This document shows positions 22,723-33,973 of a stretch of DNA of 64,000 nt, piece by piece. This DNA comes from Dipteris shenzhenensis (taxonomy: Eukaryota > Polypodiophyta > Polypodiopsida > Gleicheniales). The translations under genes were made by a program, and so were the position numbers. The DNA lies in assembly GCA_047967505.1 (NCBI GenBank), contig CM106539.1. One strand, written 5' to 3'. The notes beneath the pieces are model-generated. The model made no database searches. It saw nothing but the letters and a program-made list of their open reading frames with translations, and was not told the origin of the DNA. Positions within the stretch are counted from its first letter, which is position 1, and every line of letters starts with the position of its first letter.

Positions 22723-24321
22723 TGTCAAATAAAATAAGAGCAAACAGTGGAAAACATCAAGCTCTCCTCTTAGTACCTGAGCGTGACCATGTGATTGGTT
22801 GTGCTCAGAACCTTTTAGAATCCAGCTTGCCCACTTGCTCTTTTGCCTTGGTTTTCTGGATTTTAGTTTCGAGGATGGTACCATAGAGATTAACAAGGGT
22901 GGATCCAACCATGATTTCCTATGCCCGCCCTTTGTGTAGGGCTTGATCTAGTTGCATGTCCAGTCTTTTTGGAAACTGCGTATTGCTGCTGCATTTAGAA
23001 TGTTTTGTGTCCACTTAACTGCCTCTGAATCTGGCCATTTAATCAGTTTTCCTGTACATCTTATCAGCTGCCTTGACATTGGCCATCTTGCAGAGTCCTG
23101 CCTCAACGTCCTTAATGGTGAAGAAACTGTCAATAGACACCCGAATGTACAGACCTGAAGGAAGTATAAGGAGCTTTGTAGATAAGGTAGGAAATGTCAA
23201 TCAAACCAACCTACAAATAGGACTAACAGTCCCCCTACTTTCTCCTTATTAGCCCTCTCAAACTCCCCTTTTTGCCCCTAGGGCTTACCCCTAACTTCGC
23301 CTCTTTTTCCATTCTATTACATAGAATAAGCATATGCTCTCACATATTTCACGTTCTCCACACCCCCACACGCATGAGCATCCATTTATACAAAGGTCTT
23401 GTACAGGTGAAGGGCAGACTCATCCATGACACATGCGAGCAATAAAGGAGCAGGCTAACCAAAAAGTAGTCCATCCAAGCTAAAACTGCCTGTGAAGATG
23501 AGAGTTTCATTTTAATCTCTCGCTCTCCCAGACTCACATTTCTAACGTTTGGGGTGAACTTACAAAAGATAGCTGATAGGTATAAATAGAATTCTTGCAA
23601 TATCAGCAGGCCACAACTCGGATGAAACTTGTATATCTAGAATCTAGATGCATCCAAGGACATGCTATACTGAAACTTTCTCAATGAATAAAATACATGA
23701 ATTGTTCAAACAACCTGTGAAGTCGTTTCTCCAAGACAAAGAGCACTTGACTGAACTATATTACAATGTTACTGATTTAAACAAAATCCTTCTGTTTGAG
23801 TGTGGCTGCAGATCCTTCGTTTGACTGTGGCCTATTTACAAAAGTTGAACAGTACCATTTTAAACAAAATCCTTCTGTTGAGTGTGGCTTTACTTACAGA
23901 ACTTAAGCAGTACCATTAAGAAATTGGCCATCCAGTGCATTCCTGAATTCCTCATAATACATCATGCATTTAGAGTTCTTGAATATGTATTACAAAAATG
24001 TTATAAGATCTACTATGATGATGGATGGCAAGCTGCACCACATGATCCGTTGTACAAAAAAAGAGCAGATTAGTAACTTCCTGACTTGACACCAATGTAG
24101 AAAGTGACAACAGTTGAGTTGCCCTTGCCTCACCACAAATTGCACATGCATCAACAGAGCAAGCATAAGCAGAGGAGAAATATGGAAATGCTTTGATATG
24201 AAAGATTTTAATTTACAGTTCTAAGGTTGGATAGTCATACACTTTCCAGATACCCTGGGTGTAGATGCTCGATCATGTTATGAGAGGTCATACAGGTTCC
24301 GTACGGGTACTCAGCAAATTA
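22723..24321. other. Probable copia LTR start, then no gene recognised
   Basis: The first several hundred bases are probably the LTR of the minus copia element whose PBS is at 22711-22722. A partial duplication lies at about 23780-23920, where ACAAAATCCTTCTGTT, GAGTGTGGC and CAGTACCATT each occur twice. A shorter one lies at 24286-24365 (GGTCATACA twice, 45 bp apart). The stretch next to 24321 would be 3' UTR or flank of the gene below. Confidence 0.4.
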
Positions 24322-24748
24322 TTATGAGTGGTCATACAAGTTTTGTAGATACAGGTTTACTAAGTACCTCCCTGTTGATAACACATCGAGCCTTGTTTGA
24401 CAAGGTTCGTATTTGCCTCTTTTCAATTGATATCTGTATGTAACACCAGAAACAATATACGGTTCACCTTTCACAGTTACAGTCTCCCCACACTGTGTGT
24501 TCTGCAATCGATCACAAACCCTATTGAATTAAACTTGTACTCAGTAGTAAAAACATTTTTCCTTCACAAAAAAGTTTATTCGCATGTTTGCAATGAATCA
24601 TATCTGTGATGCAGTGAGCTAATCTTACCGGAGGGAGACAATGGATGCCAAGATTCCTTGGTGGTGGTATTATCACTGTTACATGATAAGGACGAAAATC
24701 TCTATCTCCCTTCTCCCGCTTTTTGCATGTAATTTGCAAAGCTTTAGG
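24322..24748 (-). CDS. Last two exons of a host-like plant gene (partial)
   Basis: Two minus-strand exons have textbook boundaries. The upstream exon, 24748-24629 (120 bp, 40 codons), has an acceptor after CCAATGCAG and a donor GTAAGATTAG. The terminal exon, 24501-24322 (59 codons plus stop), has the acceptor ATCGATTGCAG. Joined, they keep one frame with no stop, giving 99 residues that include KREKGDRDFRPYHVTVIIPP, then GETVTVKGEPYIVSGVTYRY, then TRLDVLSTGRYLVNLYLQNL. Intact splice sites and open frame contrast sharply with the decayed DNA around them. I do not recognise the family. The 5' exons are not identified; a copia LTR lies from 25312, so the gene may be truncated or may have a transposon-filled intron. 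Confidence 0.6.
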
Positions 24749-24892
24749 CTGCATTGGCAGGAATCACATCCTAGTTACACAACCCATACCCACTGGTCTG
24801 AAAACAGCATAATGGCATCAAAAAGGGGGGGAAACACAGTATAAGGAAAGAAGAAACTAACTTTGATCTAATAATTCATAATTTTTTCTCCA

Positions 24893-25311
24893 TTAAAATG
24901 AAGAAATACAGTAACAAACATATGATACAGTCAGCTTTGAAACAAACAGCAAATGAGAATTCTCAAAACACCAGTAAGCTGCAGTGACACACTGCAGGGG
25001 TCGCCGAATGCGAAAAGTTTTAAGTGTATCCCCCTCCACACACACATTTGTCCTGCCTGCACAAATCTTTAAGTCCAATACATCATTGACAAAACTCCAT
25101 AGCAAGTGCCTAAAGCTGATCCCAAAAACACACTTCTGTGAGAAGAATTGCATGCGCAGCTCTACTGTATGACGAATTCCTTCTGCATATCACTTCAAAG
25201 ATAAATACGGACATCCCCGGATAAGGTCTCAAGTCACTAATCATAAGTGTCATAAACGTAGTGTCCCATGCACCAATGCCACGCACAGGTGGTAGTGACA
25301 CCTGGCTGTAC
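24893..25311 (-). other. Possible further exon sequence of the same gene
   Basis: Two overlapping minus-strand frames are open: 25301-25110 (VRGIGAWDTTFMTLMISDLR, then PGMSVFIFEVICRR) and 25153-24893. An AG acceptor-like CAGCCAG precedes the first on the minus strand. I could not find a donor that joins either frame cleanly to the exon at 24748, so this is only a candidate. Confidence 0.25.
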
Positions 25312-25897
25312 TGTCAGGTATTTGCAGCATATATCAGAGTATTTGGGCAAGGATTCAGGGCCTTTTCAGGGCTTTCCAGTAGCCCAAACAAGGGCCAGCT
25401 GGGTCGCCCTTGGTCAGCATGTGTTGCTGACCAGGTCGGGTCAGTTGACCAGTCAAGTAGACCTACAGGTCGGTCAACCAGTCAGCCATTTCGAGGCCTG
25501 TAAAAAGGGCCTTTGCTGCCCCTTATTGGGCACTCAGTTCCCAGCCTCCAGAAGCCCTCAGCCCGCTCCAGAAATCCCCCATACAGCAGCAGATATCAGC
25601 CGTACAAATCGCAATCCAAGGAGGGTGACCAGCAGCACAATTCAGCCCAGGGTAGACCAGCATATGGTCGAGGTCTGGCAGTCTGTTTCAGCAGCATAGC
25701 TCCATCTCCCACAATCACAATTAGGGGTTCCTCAGCTCAGTTTTGTATGCCGATTTGGCACTCATGTACAGACAGTAGTTAGGGCATTTATTCCAGCATC
25801 ATAGATAAAGCCGTGTACTAAGATCTCTGGTGTCTCTCATGCTTGAGTTCTCCTTTTGCATTTCATCTATTTCTGCACAGCAAGTCCCCACATGTTA
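25312..25897 (+). repeat. Copia LTR (5' LTR)
   Basis: A GC-richer stretch that probably starts TGTCAGGTATTTGCAGC and ends near CCCCACATGTTA, three bases before a copia primer-binding site. The last 61 bases (25837-25897) recur at 28343-28403, as expected for a second LTR end. Motif pairs such as GGTCAGTTGACCAGTC and GGTCGGTCAACCAGTC resemble the GGTCGGCC-rich LTRs near 35 and 40 kb. The left boundary is inferred from the TG alone. Confidence 0.55.
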
Positions 25898-25900
25898 CCC

Positions 25901-25912
25901 TGGTATAAGAGC
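25901..25912 (+). other. Copia primer-binding site
   Basis: TGGTATAAGAGC, one base from the TGGTATCAGAGC consensus, just downstream of the LTR end. It sets the element on the plus strand. Confidence 0.75.
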
Positions 25913-28342
25913 AGCGTGGTTCCTTCTGATCTGATGAAGTTTGGAGGGACTCCCAGCAGCAAAGTTCAGTAAGGGGACTCAGTCAGCAAAGGAGGAAGCA
26001 TGTTCGGGATATTTTGCATGTTTATAATTTGTCTCTATCCCGGACTAGTGGTAGTACCATACTCCATTAGCCTCTCCCTCCCTCCCTTCATCGGGCATCG
26101 AGCCGGCTTCTGTCTTCACCCCGTATGCATTTACAGCTTGTGGCAAGGTTAGGGGGGAAATTTTTTTCCTCTGGCAGTCATTATCGCAACAGTTGATGGG
26201 TCTACTACTAGTCTTCCATCGTCTCCTTGGACAGAATCAGCTCCTTTCTAAGCAGCTCCAACTCTTGCGCGAGCAAGAGAAGAAGATAAAGAAGGATGAA
26301 ACGACACTGGACCATTTCCAGCTTCTGTTGGAACAGGAACGCCTTCAGGTAGCCGTGCATTGGGCATGCTGAGACTTGGTGGCATTGGGGGTCAACGGAG
26401 TCGAGACCGAGAGGATATGCTTTTACAGCATCAGCAGTTTCTCACAGCCTACTCACAGTTCCCCTCCTCATCAGCTGCTACCAATGTCCCTAGAGCATAA
26501 TGTTTCAGACTATCCTCTATAGTACCCACAAACAGTTCTTCATCCACAGGCAGTCCTGTATCTGCTCAGGAGTCTTCCATCCCTGAGCACAATTCGGTGA
26601 GCTATTCTGCAGCAGTTCAGACATTGGCTTCTGTTGATTCTACCAGTCTAGGGGACCATGCAGTTTCCCCAGTAGTTGCATGCAGTGTTTCATGGTCTTC
26701 CATCCAGGAGGTTATTGCAGCTATTTCCACAGCCAGCTCTCAGGGGTCTTCCATCCTTGGGGCACGCCCAAACGATGAGCCTCTTGGGTCTACTATCCAT
26801 GGGGATCATCCAGTTTCAGCAGCTTATTCTCTTTGGGTTCACATTCAGTCAATGCGGTGAAGTCAGATGGGTCTTTCACTTCTCCAGCAGCTTCATCATG
26901 TCCTGTTAGCCTCTGGGTCTTCCACCCAGGGAGCTCAGTCAGCTGGATCAGCTTTATCAGGGAATCATACATTTTTCACAGTTATTTGTGATGGGTCTTC
27001 CTTCCTTGAAGGCATCTCAGACCCATCAATAGTTGCAGTAGATGGGCCTCTTGGGTCCACCACCTGAGGGGGTTTGTCTAGTTCCTACAGTGAGTTCTCT
27101 TGGGGCTTCCACCCAAGGGGACACCCCAGACTCAGCAGACATGTGGGATGGGTCTTCCACCCATCAAGCCTCTTCATCAGTTACAGTCAGTTCCTATGGG
27201 TCTTCCACCCTTGGAGCTTCGTTGGCCACGTCAGCTTTAGTCAGGCCGACTCATATTTCACCTTCTCATCAAGAGTTTTCAGGACTAGTAGGCTCAGTTC
27301 CCACTCCCACTAGAATTGAAGCTTAGGAGGAGGGGGCATCTCAGGAATCTACTGCCAAACCAGTTTCAGGCCTAGCAGGAGGGAGTACACTCCTAGCTGG
27401 AGTAGCCGGTGTAGCTATCAACAGTACAGAGGTTGACAATCCCTCAACAGTTAGTGAGGTTAGTCATACAATTCCCTCTTCATTGGATCCCAAGCCACCA
27501 GCAGTAGTAGTGACCAATGTGCTCACCGTCAGTTCCCTTGGTGTGGGTAGTAGTTCGGTCAATTCATTGGAGGTGTGCTCATCAGTCAGGTCCCTCTCTT
27601 TGTTCCTTTGAGAGGCATCCTCAGTTTTAGATAGATCTTCATCCTTTCGAGGAGCCTCTATTTATTCCATCTCTCAGTCCTTTCGAGATGCAGCTACTTC
27701 ATTCAAGGCATTGGTCCTTTCATGCAGCATCCTAGTCAGTAGATTCAATGGAGGGGCGCTCAACAGCTCCCCCAATCCTTCGGGAAGCATCCTCTTCAGT
27801 CCATTCATTATCAGTCCCCGCCATCTCTCAGTCCAATGGGGACACAGCCAAAGTTTCAACAGCTCCCGACATCACTTAGGTTCTTCGGCAGGCATTTACA
27901 TCCACGGTCCTAGATTCTAGGAGGACGACAAGGCTTTTACCCTCAACGATTATCACTCCAAGAGAGGAGGTACATGCATACTAGCTTTCTCTCACAACAG
28001 TCGTGCAAACAGCAATACCCCAATTTCCAAGAGTGCATGTGACTATTCTAGAGTTTCTGGGCTTTCAGTTTTGGTTGCCTAGCCTTTGTGGCTTTGTCAT
28101 CACCCCAGTAGTTCATGAAGTAGAACCAGCATTTCTATGTGGGTGGATCTTCTACAGTGCGGAGGGTGCATACTAGCAGTTCGTAGCCAATTTCATGCCC
28201 TGGTTCTCAGGAGTTTTTATTGAGCAGCCGTGTTATCATAGTAGAGCATTCATTCCTCAACCTTTTAGAGCAGTGCCAAACTGTTATTCCCCATTTCTTA
28301 GAGAGGATTGGTGGTCATAATGATCACGTTCGATTGGCAGAT
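25913..28342 (+). mobile_element. Decayed interior of a copia element, with internal repeats
   Basis: No Gag or Pol motif survives. The 26571-27220 part is a run of about ten diverged ~50-bp units, each containing GGGTCTTCCAYCC. In one or other frame these give S/G/T-rich peptides with repeated GSSTQGA or GSSTLGA. Three overlapping plus-strand ORFs (26597-26860, 26867-27067 and 27042-27326) are pieces of this array. A coiled-coil-like segment rich in Q, E and K near 26240-26340 could be a relic of the original first ORF. Confidence 0.45.
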
Positions 28343-28403
28343 TCATGCTTGAGTTCTCCTTTTGCATTTCATCTATTTCCACTCAGCAAGTCCCCACATG
28401 TTA
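28343..28403 (+). repeat. Fragment of second copia LTR (3' end only)
   Basis: Sixty-one bases from TCATGCTTGAGTTCTCC to CCCACATGTTA match the end of the LTR at 25837-25897 with only a few differences. The DNA just upstream does not match the rest of that LTR, so the 3' LTR is mostly lost or rearranged. Confidence 0.65.
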
Positions 28404-28846
28404 TACGTAGCTGGAGCATTGATCAACCAAATGGCATTACTATAAATTCATAATGAAATTGAGGCGACAGTGACCCAAATGGTGAGGCAATGATGGAGGG
28501 CGAGTCTGAGGAGATGATGGCACAAGAGTGCTCCTCATTTGTAGAACTTCAACCGCCTGTTATTGCTGTTGGGGATCTGTGTGCACTTAGGCTCTGGGCT
28601 CCATGCAAGCCTTCGGGTTCAAGGGGCCTTCACAAGGCTCTTAAAGCCTTGGACAAAGGCTTGGGCGGCACATGTTCGTGGCCCTACTAGTTTGGTCCTA
28701 GTACTTGATGATGCCTAGCTTGTCGAGAGCTGTGGGAAACCTGCATTGGGGTAGTGTGGGAGGTCTCCGCAATCACACAAGAGGAGGCTATCGATGATGA
28801 TATGGAGAGACTTCTCACATGTCACTCGTAAGTGAGAATGATGATA

Positions 28847-28895
<49 letters not shown>

Positions 28896-29654
28896 ATTGT
28901 TATCTCTAAGCTTGATACTCTGATCTCTCATGAGGTTGGAACCAAGTCTATTTAGTAAATAGCACAAAAAAAGAGAACCTAATGCTTAAAAATTGAGGTA
29001 GCAGTATTACATGAGGATTGATATCAAGATCCAGCAACATTTGATGAAAGCTATGAACATATAAAGACAGCGACACCAAGCACTGAGCGGCTAGAGGACG
29101 ACTTCATTAGAATCAAGTTAGATGTACTCATGCAATAGTCACTCTTGCAACCAGAGCTTAGGCAAAATGCCACTACGTTAGTGAGGGTGAAGGAAGCTAC
29201 AAAGGGTAAGTGGTCCATCTAACGTGCAAGAGTTCAAATAGAAATCTAAAGACTCTCAATCTATAACTCATGTAAGTAGGTTTTGGGAGTAAATGCCCAC
29301 TGTAGTGGCTCCACCCTTCAGTTTTTTCTGTTGTATTTGGCTTGTTTTCAGCCTCACACACCTTTCGGTCTCCCATAGCCTATAAAAGAATGTATTTCTT
29401 CTTTCTTTCTCTCTCCCTCTTCATCCCAAGTGTCTCATAAAGCCATAATAATAAACATAATTCAGACAGCTATATCGGTCACAGCTAGGTGCTTTTTTAC
29501 CAGTTTGAAGAGGAGAGCTCCCTCTACGATACCAGATATATAGCAAGGAGAATGGAGAACATTACGCCTCAGCAAAAGGCATGAGCACACCAATGTTGGG
29601 GTTCAACATTTCCTGATGTCACTGTAGAGAGATCAGAAATGCCAAAAGATTCCA
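28404..29654. other. No gene recognised
   Basis: Noncoding by inspection, apart from the CT microsatellite at 28851-28893. A TATA-like CCTATAAAAGAATG at about 29380 followed by a pyrimidine-rich stretch may be part of an unrecognised LTR. Confidence 0.4.
28851..28893. repeat. (CT)21 microsatellite
   Basis: Perfect CT dinucleotide run of 43 bases. Confidence 0.97.
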
Positions 29655-30540
29655 GCTCAATTGTAGAGGTTGGAGGCCCTCTAGAGCTCCTCATTGGGAT
29701 ACTTTTCAAATTTTTGCACAGATGCAGAAAAACTTTTGGAGGAGACTTTCGAAATCCCTCAAGAATAGGAAAATCACGTTATTCATTTGGCTTACTATTC
29801 ATGGAGGGATTGCAGTGAACCTGTGAAGATCCAGGTTCGGGGCTGACCCTACATGTCCTCGATGCCACTCAATGGTTGAGTCAGTGCAGCACTGCCTTTG
29901 GGAGTGCACTTAGGCGAGGACGATTTGGAAGGGTGTTGCTAAGATACTTTGTATTTTTCATAGAGCACCCTTCTTCTTGACCTGGGGATCAATTGCTTGG
30001 TTATCACTCACTGGTCCACAGGCTTTCTTCGAGGGACATGACATGGACACAGCTTTCTTTGTTCGACGACACCTTGTGGAGTCATGCTCCCTCCGGGATG
30101 TTCCGTTTACTCCATTCAGAGCTCCCCACGCTTCTGTAGACACATCTTGGGAGATTCTGGCTAGTATTACAGCATGGCATATTTGGAGAGTCAGATGTAA
30201 AGAGGCTTTAGAGAACTCCCACGTTCACCCTTCTCAGACTATGGCCAGTATCTGGGCAGATACTATACACACTTTGATGGCCATTTGGGCGAACATACAG
30301 GGAACCTCAAGGAATGCTACTGCTAGGAGGGTTGCTTTTCTCAGAGTTTGGAGGGGTTCTCAATTCTTCTCTGCCTCTCCTTCAGGGATGAGGTGGCATT
30401 TTCAGCCACCACCTGGGATTTTTGTTTGCTCATTCTAAGCTGTTTTTTCTCATGCTTGACATGATGTACTCCTGCACTTGAGCTTGCTCTGCAGTTTTTA
30501 TTCATACTTAATGAAGTACTTTTCTTGCCAAAAAAAAAAA
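29655..30540 (+). mobile_element. 3' end of a plant L1-type LINE
   Basis: The plus frame passing through the ORF at 29977-30438 extends upstream with two stops and encodes the C-terminus of a LINE ORF2. It has FWRRLSKSLKNRKITLFIWL, then the zf-RVT zinc-binding pattern CPRCHSMVESVQHCLWEC, then SWEILASITAWHIWRVRCKE. This is the domain that follows reverse transcriptase in plant L1 elements. About 90 bases after the stop comes an 11-A run (30530-30540), the expected poly-A tail. The endonuclease and reverse transcriptase are missing, so this is a 5'-truncated copy, typical of target-primed insertion. Inactive. Confidence 0.8.
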
Positions 30541-30859
30541 GAAGTCTAAAATATTATACAAAGTCATAGAGTCCAAGCAATGGTTTAAAACCATACAAAG
30601 CAAAAGATAACGTATGAATATATGTTTCCAACATTCATGAATTTTGATAGAGAACACGGAATAAGGGCAACACATGTGAAGACACACCTTAATAAAATGT
30701 AGTACTAGAGCCATGCTAGAGAAGTGCTACAGCCATGCTTAATGAAAAGCTTCTTCCAAAATTGTAGTTAGCAAGGGCCATGATATTGCCATCTATTTGT
30801 TGAGAAAGCTCCTATACAACTAAATAATCGCTTATTAGATACAAGCCAAGATTGTGCAT

Positions 30860-31075
30860 CAAGATTTTTGGATGCATAGCTTCTGCTCACATTTCACGAT
30901 GTCCCAAGAAAGCTAGATCTGAAGTCAAGGAAATGCACTATGGTTGGATATTTTGAATACAGCAAATCTTACAAACTGTATAATCAAATTAACAAGAAAA
31001 TAATCATTTCAAGTGACATATTCAAAAGAGATGATAATAATAGTGAGCCCAAAATACACAAAATCTAAAAATGAT
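30860..31075 (+). pseudogene. Copia integrase C-terminal fragment
   Basis: The plus frame encodes VPRKLDLKSRKCTMVGYFEY, SKSYKLYN and KKIIISSDIFK. This is the post-core segment of copia integrase that joins to reverse transcriptase. The minus copia at 59204-59494 has the same pattern (RKLDVKSCKCIMVGYSEESK). Only this short piece is recognisable, with no LTR or RT around it. Confidence 0.65.
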
Positions 31076-31316
31076 AAGCAAGAACTTGCAGGAGCACATG
31101 ATCCAAGAAGATCAACAAGAGAGAAAACAAGCACAAAGACTAAAAAATGACAAGCTATCCCGATCGAAAGCACCAATTATGCTCTTATGACAATCATCAT
31201 GTAGACAGAAGAGCTTGTATATTTAAAAATGGAGGCCAAAATGTCAAATAATTATGACTGAAGAAAAGTAATACATGAAAATTAAGTGACTACCAATAAA
31301 AAATAAGCAATAGCCT

Positions 31317-32041
31317 GTTGGAGAAGAACAATGTCGCAGAAGAGTGATCCCTAGATCCCGGAGGGAAAGGGTTATGTAGTTCAGGAACTCACATAGTGGT
31401 GTATATTGGAATCCAAAACTTATTTCCTTAATGTGTACTTAGCATATGTATGCAGCAAGTAAATGAACAAAGCACAGGAGAAAATGTAGAACCAACAAAA
31501 CTTATATTTCTGTTCAAGATGGACCCACTACAAAACCAATGTCCGATGTGTCACCCTCTAGTAGCAGAGTGCTATCTAGATGTGAACCTTGTACGTAAAC
31601 AACAATTGTTCTCCTACCTCCGCGGCACTCCCAAAACACTTGGCTTGCGTGCTCCCTATGAGCTTAGGTAGGCCTCGTCGTCTTGTGCCACAAACACACC
31701 TTCAAACTGACCCTCCTTGACAGCTCCAAGTAAGGTAGTGCTTGATCTGGAAACTTGACCTCCTTGCTGCTCCAAAACGCAGCCAACGGTGAGGCACAAG
31801 CTCCCCCTTTGATCCGTCCTCCTTGCTGCCCTGATAGACAGCCAAGAGAGAGACTTTGTGAGCTCTTTGTCTGCTCCAAACAGCCATCTCCCTTGCTCCT
31901 GAATTGGTCCTTGAGGAAGGTTCTCTGCAGCTCCAATCTGCTCCAAAACTCGTTCTCCAATGGATGAATAATGAGCCCCAAGGGCTCTCCTTTTATAGGT
32001 CCAAAAGGCCCCTGAAATGACTGACCCAGACAGGCCGACCA
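31317..32041 (-). repeat. LTR segment (3' LTR of minus copia element)
   Basis: Starts TGTTGGAGAAGAAC. It matches 33974-34672 through many blocks, for example GAATCCAAAACTT, CACTTGGCTTGCGTG and CTCCAAACAGCCA. Similarity ends at GGCCGACC. Confidence 0.75.
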
Positions 32042-32159
32042 GTCGCCAATCAGCTCCATCTGTCCTGGTTCATTCCTAGACCTGCTCCTGCACTAGAACA
32101 CCTGCCATGACTCCATACAGGTCAACCCTCCGTACATGTCCGTACATAGGCACACCTGT

Positions 32160-32780
32160 TCCGGCTTCCTACTGCTCGTACCAGGGTGGTTCTTTTGTGG
32201 TGAACTTGACCTGGAGGAGTAGGAACCATTGGTTGAAAGATTAGGAATCGACAATGACTCCGATATGATCGATAGGGCTCCATCATGGGAGCTGATGGGC
32301 TATCTTCATCAAGGTTGGGATTGGCCCACAATGGGTTTGTGAAAGGGAGTGTTGGAATTAGGTGGTCATCTCCCTACTTGTAAGCCCCCCATATGAAGAG
32401 AGCATGGGGGAGGTGGACCATGATAGGATCAGGCTGCCACATGGGCAGCACATTGGCTGTCATGTGTGCAGCATACAAACACAGAAAACAAAGAAGATGG
32501 GGCTGCTATATGGGCAGCACACAGAGCAGTACCTGGCTGTTTGGAAGACTCTGGGCCCTACTTCCGAGCTTCGGAGAAGCACCAACCAAGCCTTCTCCCT
32601 CTTGACTTTCAGGAAACCTTCCAATCTCTCATCCCTGAGAAATGCAAAGCACAAAATCTGCCCAAAACAAGTTATTAAGGCTCAAATGACTATACAAGGA
32701 ATGCACATACCAAATAGTCCACTTGCTGGCTCTGAAAGTAAACAAGGAGGCACATCCAGCCACACTTTGTAACCTTGTAA
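32160..32780 (+). mobile_element. 3' interior, PPT and LTR start of a plus copia copy
   Basis: The segment before 32350 resembles 37990-38172 and 39780-39927 (ACCTGG.GGAG, CATCTTCATC.A and GGCCCACA-like blocks). It ends in a polypurine GAAAGGGAG at 32341-32349, then the LTR start TGTTGGAATTAGGTGG at 32350. The LTR part shares TGTAAGCCCCC and GCCACATGGGCAGCAC with 34970. It runs into unrelated sequence before 32780. This is a truncated relative of the complete element at 34970. Confidence 0.6.
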
Positions 32781-32789
32781 TGCCCCCTT

Positions 32790-33850
32790 GAATCTCAAAG
32801 CTACTATTTGACTCTGAATCCATAGATGCCTCTGAAGAATCCTCCCTCATGTCAATGCTACTAGCCAAGCACATGAAGCAATCCAAGCACTCAATTCTAT
32901 CCTTCACCTTCACAAAGGTTTCTGACTCTTCTTATGGACACATATCAATGTCAGACATCCTAACTGTTACATCGGGGTTCTCAAACCTTGCCTCAGTAAC
33001 ACACAGAGATGTCACCAAAAAAAGCTCTTCAGTTACCACACGTGTTGGCATATTCTTTGTGTCCTCTGCATCCTGATTGGAGTCTTTCTTCTTCTTCTGA
33101 TCCGCCTTCTTCTTTCGGCAGTCCTTCGCAAAATGTCCTAGCGTATCACAGTAGAAGTACTTCCGTTGTTTTCTTTTCTTTTTATTCATCTATGATCTTC
33201 TTAGATTCTACATCATCCTTCTTGGGCTTGCCCTTGTCCTTGGCTTAAAAGGCCTTTTGTGCTTCAATTCTCGAGCTTCCTCCTACAGAAGCAATGGCAC
33301 TAGTTCCTCAAACATCACCGGCACCACCCTTTGCCCTACTATTACCGTCGAGATGAAGCTTTTGTAACGCTTGGGAAGCATGCCAAGTAAAAGCTAGCCA
33401 TCCTTGCTGAATCCGTCACTTGACAAACTGCTGAGAGTTTGTCCCTAACCACCTTCATCTTTGTGATGTCTGTCCTTTTACCATGTCCCCTTCCTCCATG
33501 CTCATGCCGTATAGCTCCGTTTCGAGGCCAAGAATCCTCGCATCGTCACTCACCTCGTACATTCTTTTCAATATAATCCACACCACAAAGGAAGTATCCG
33601 CCATTTGAATGTGAGGAAGAACTGTATTCACAATGGCGCCAATAATAATGATCAAGGTCTTCACATCTCCTTCACTGCTACCAGATCCACAAGTGCCATA
33701 ATTGCAGCCACCGATGCAGTGTAGTCACAGTGGGATGTGGCATGAGCCCCACTCCCATCATTATATCCCAAGTCAACCTCAACATCCAATAGCTCCGGAC
33801 TTTCCATGATGGAAAATGTCACGGCCATGACAATGAACTGAAACACGTCC
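32790..33850 (-). pseudogene. gag: Copia Gag of minus gag-only element, broken
   Basis: Minus-strand pieces include 33846-33661, 33664-33455 (TLIIIIGAIVNTVLPHIQMA then LETELYGMSMEEGDMV), 33189-32932 and 32913-32629. They contain a canonical zinc knuckle, YFYCDTLGHFAKDCRKKKAD. All align with the Gag at 36247-37456, for example FYCDTPGHFAKDCRKKKADQ and EELFLVTS/KELFLVTS. Frameshifts and stops separate the pieces. Gag would coat element RNA; this copy cannot. Confidence 0.8.
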
Positions 33851-33961
33851 TTCTCGCAAGGGCACCGGTCCTTTAGACATAGAAGATGATTCCCTCAAAC
33901 TTTGAATCAAGGTCCCAAGGTCCTTGCCTTCACGCCCCATCACTTGTGACCTTCCGTCAGG

Positions 33962-33973
33962 GCTTTGATACCA
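33962..33973 (-). other. Copia primer-binding site
   Basis: The minus strand reads TGGTATCAAAGC, one base from the initiator tRNA-Met consensus. It directly abuts the LTR start TGTTAGAGC at 33974. Confidence 0.8.

Noticed and set aside
25268-25699. 143-residue plus ORF
   Set aside because: Lies inside the copia LTR ahead of its PBS, where coding is not expected. Composition reflects the GC-rich LTR.
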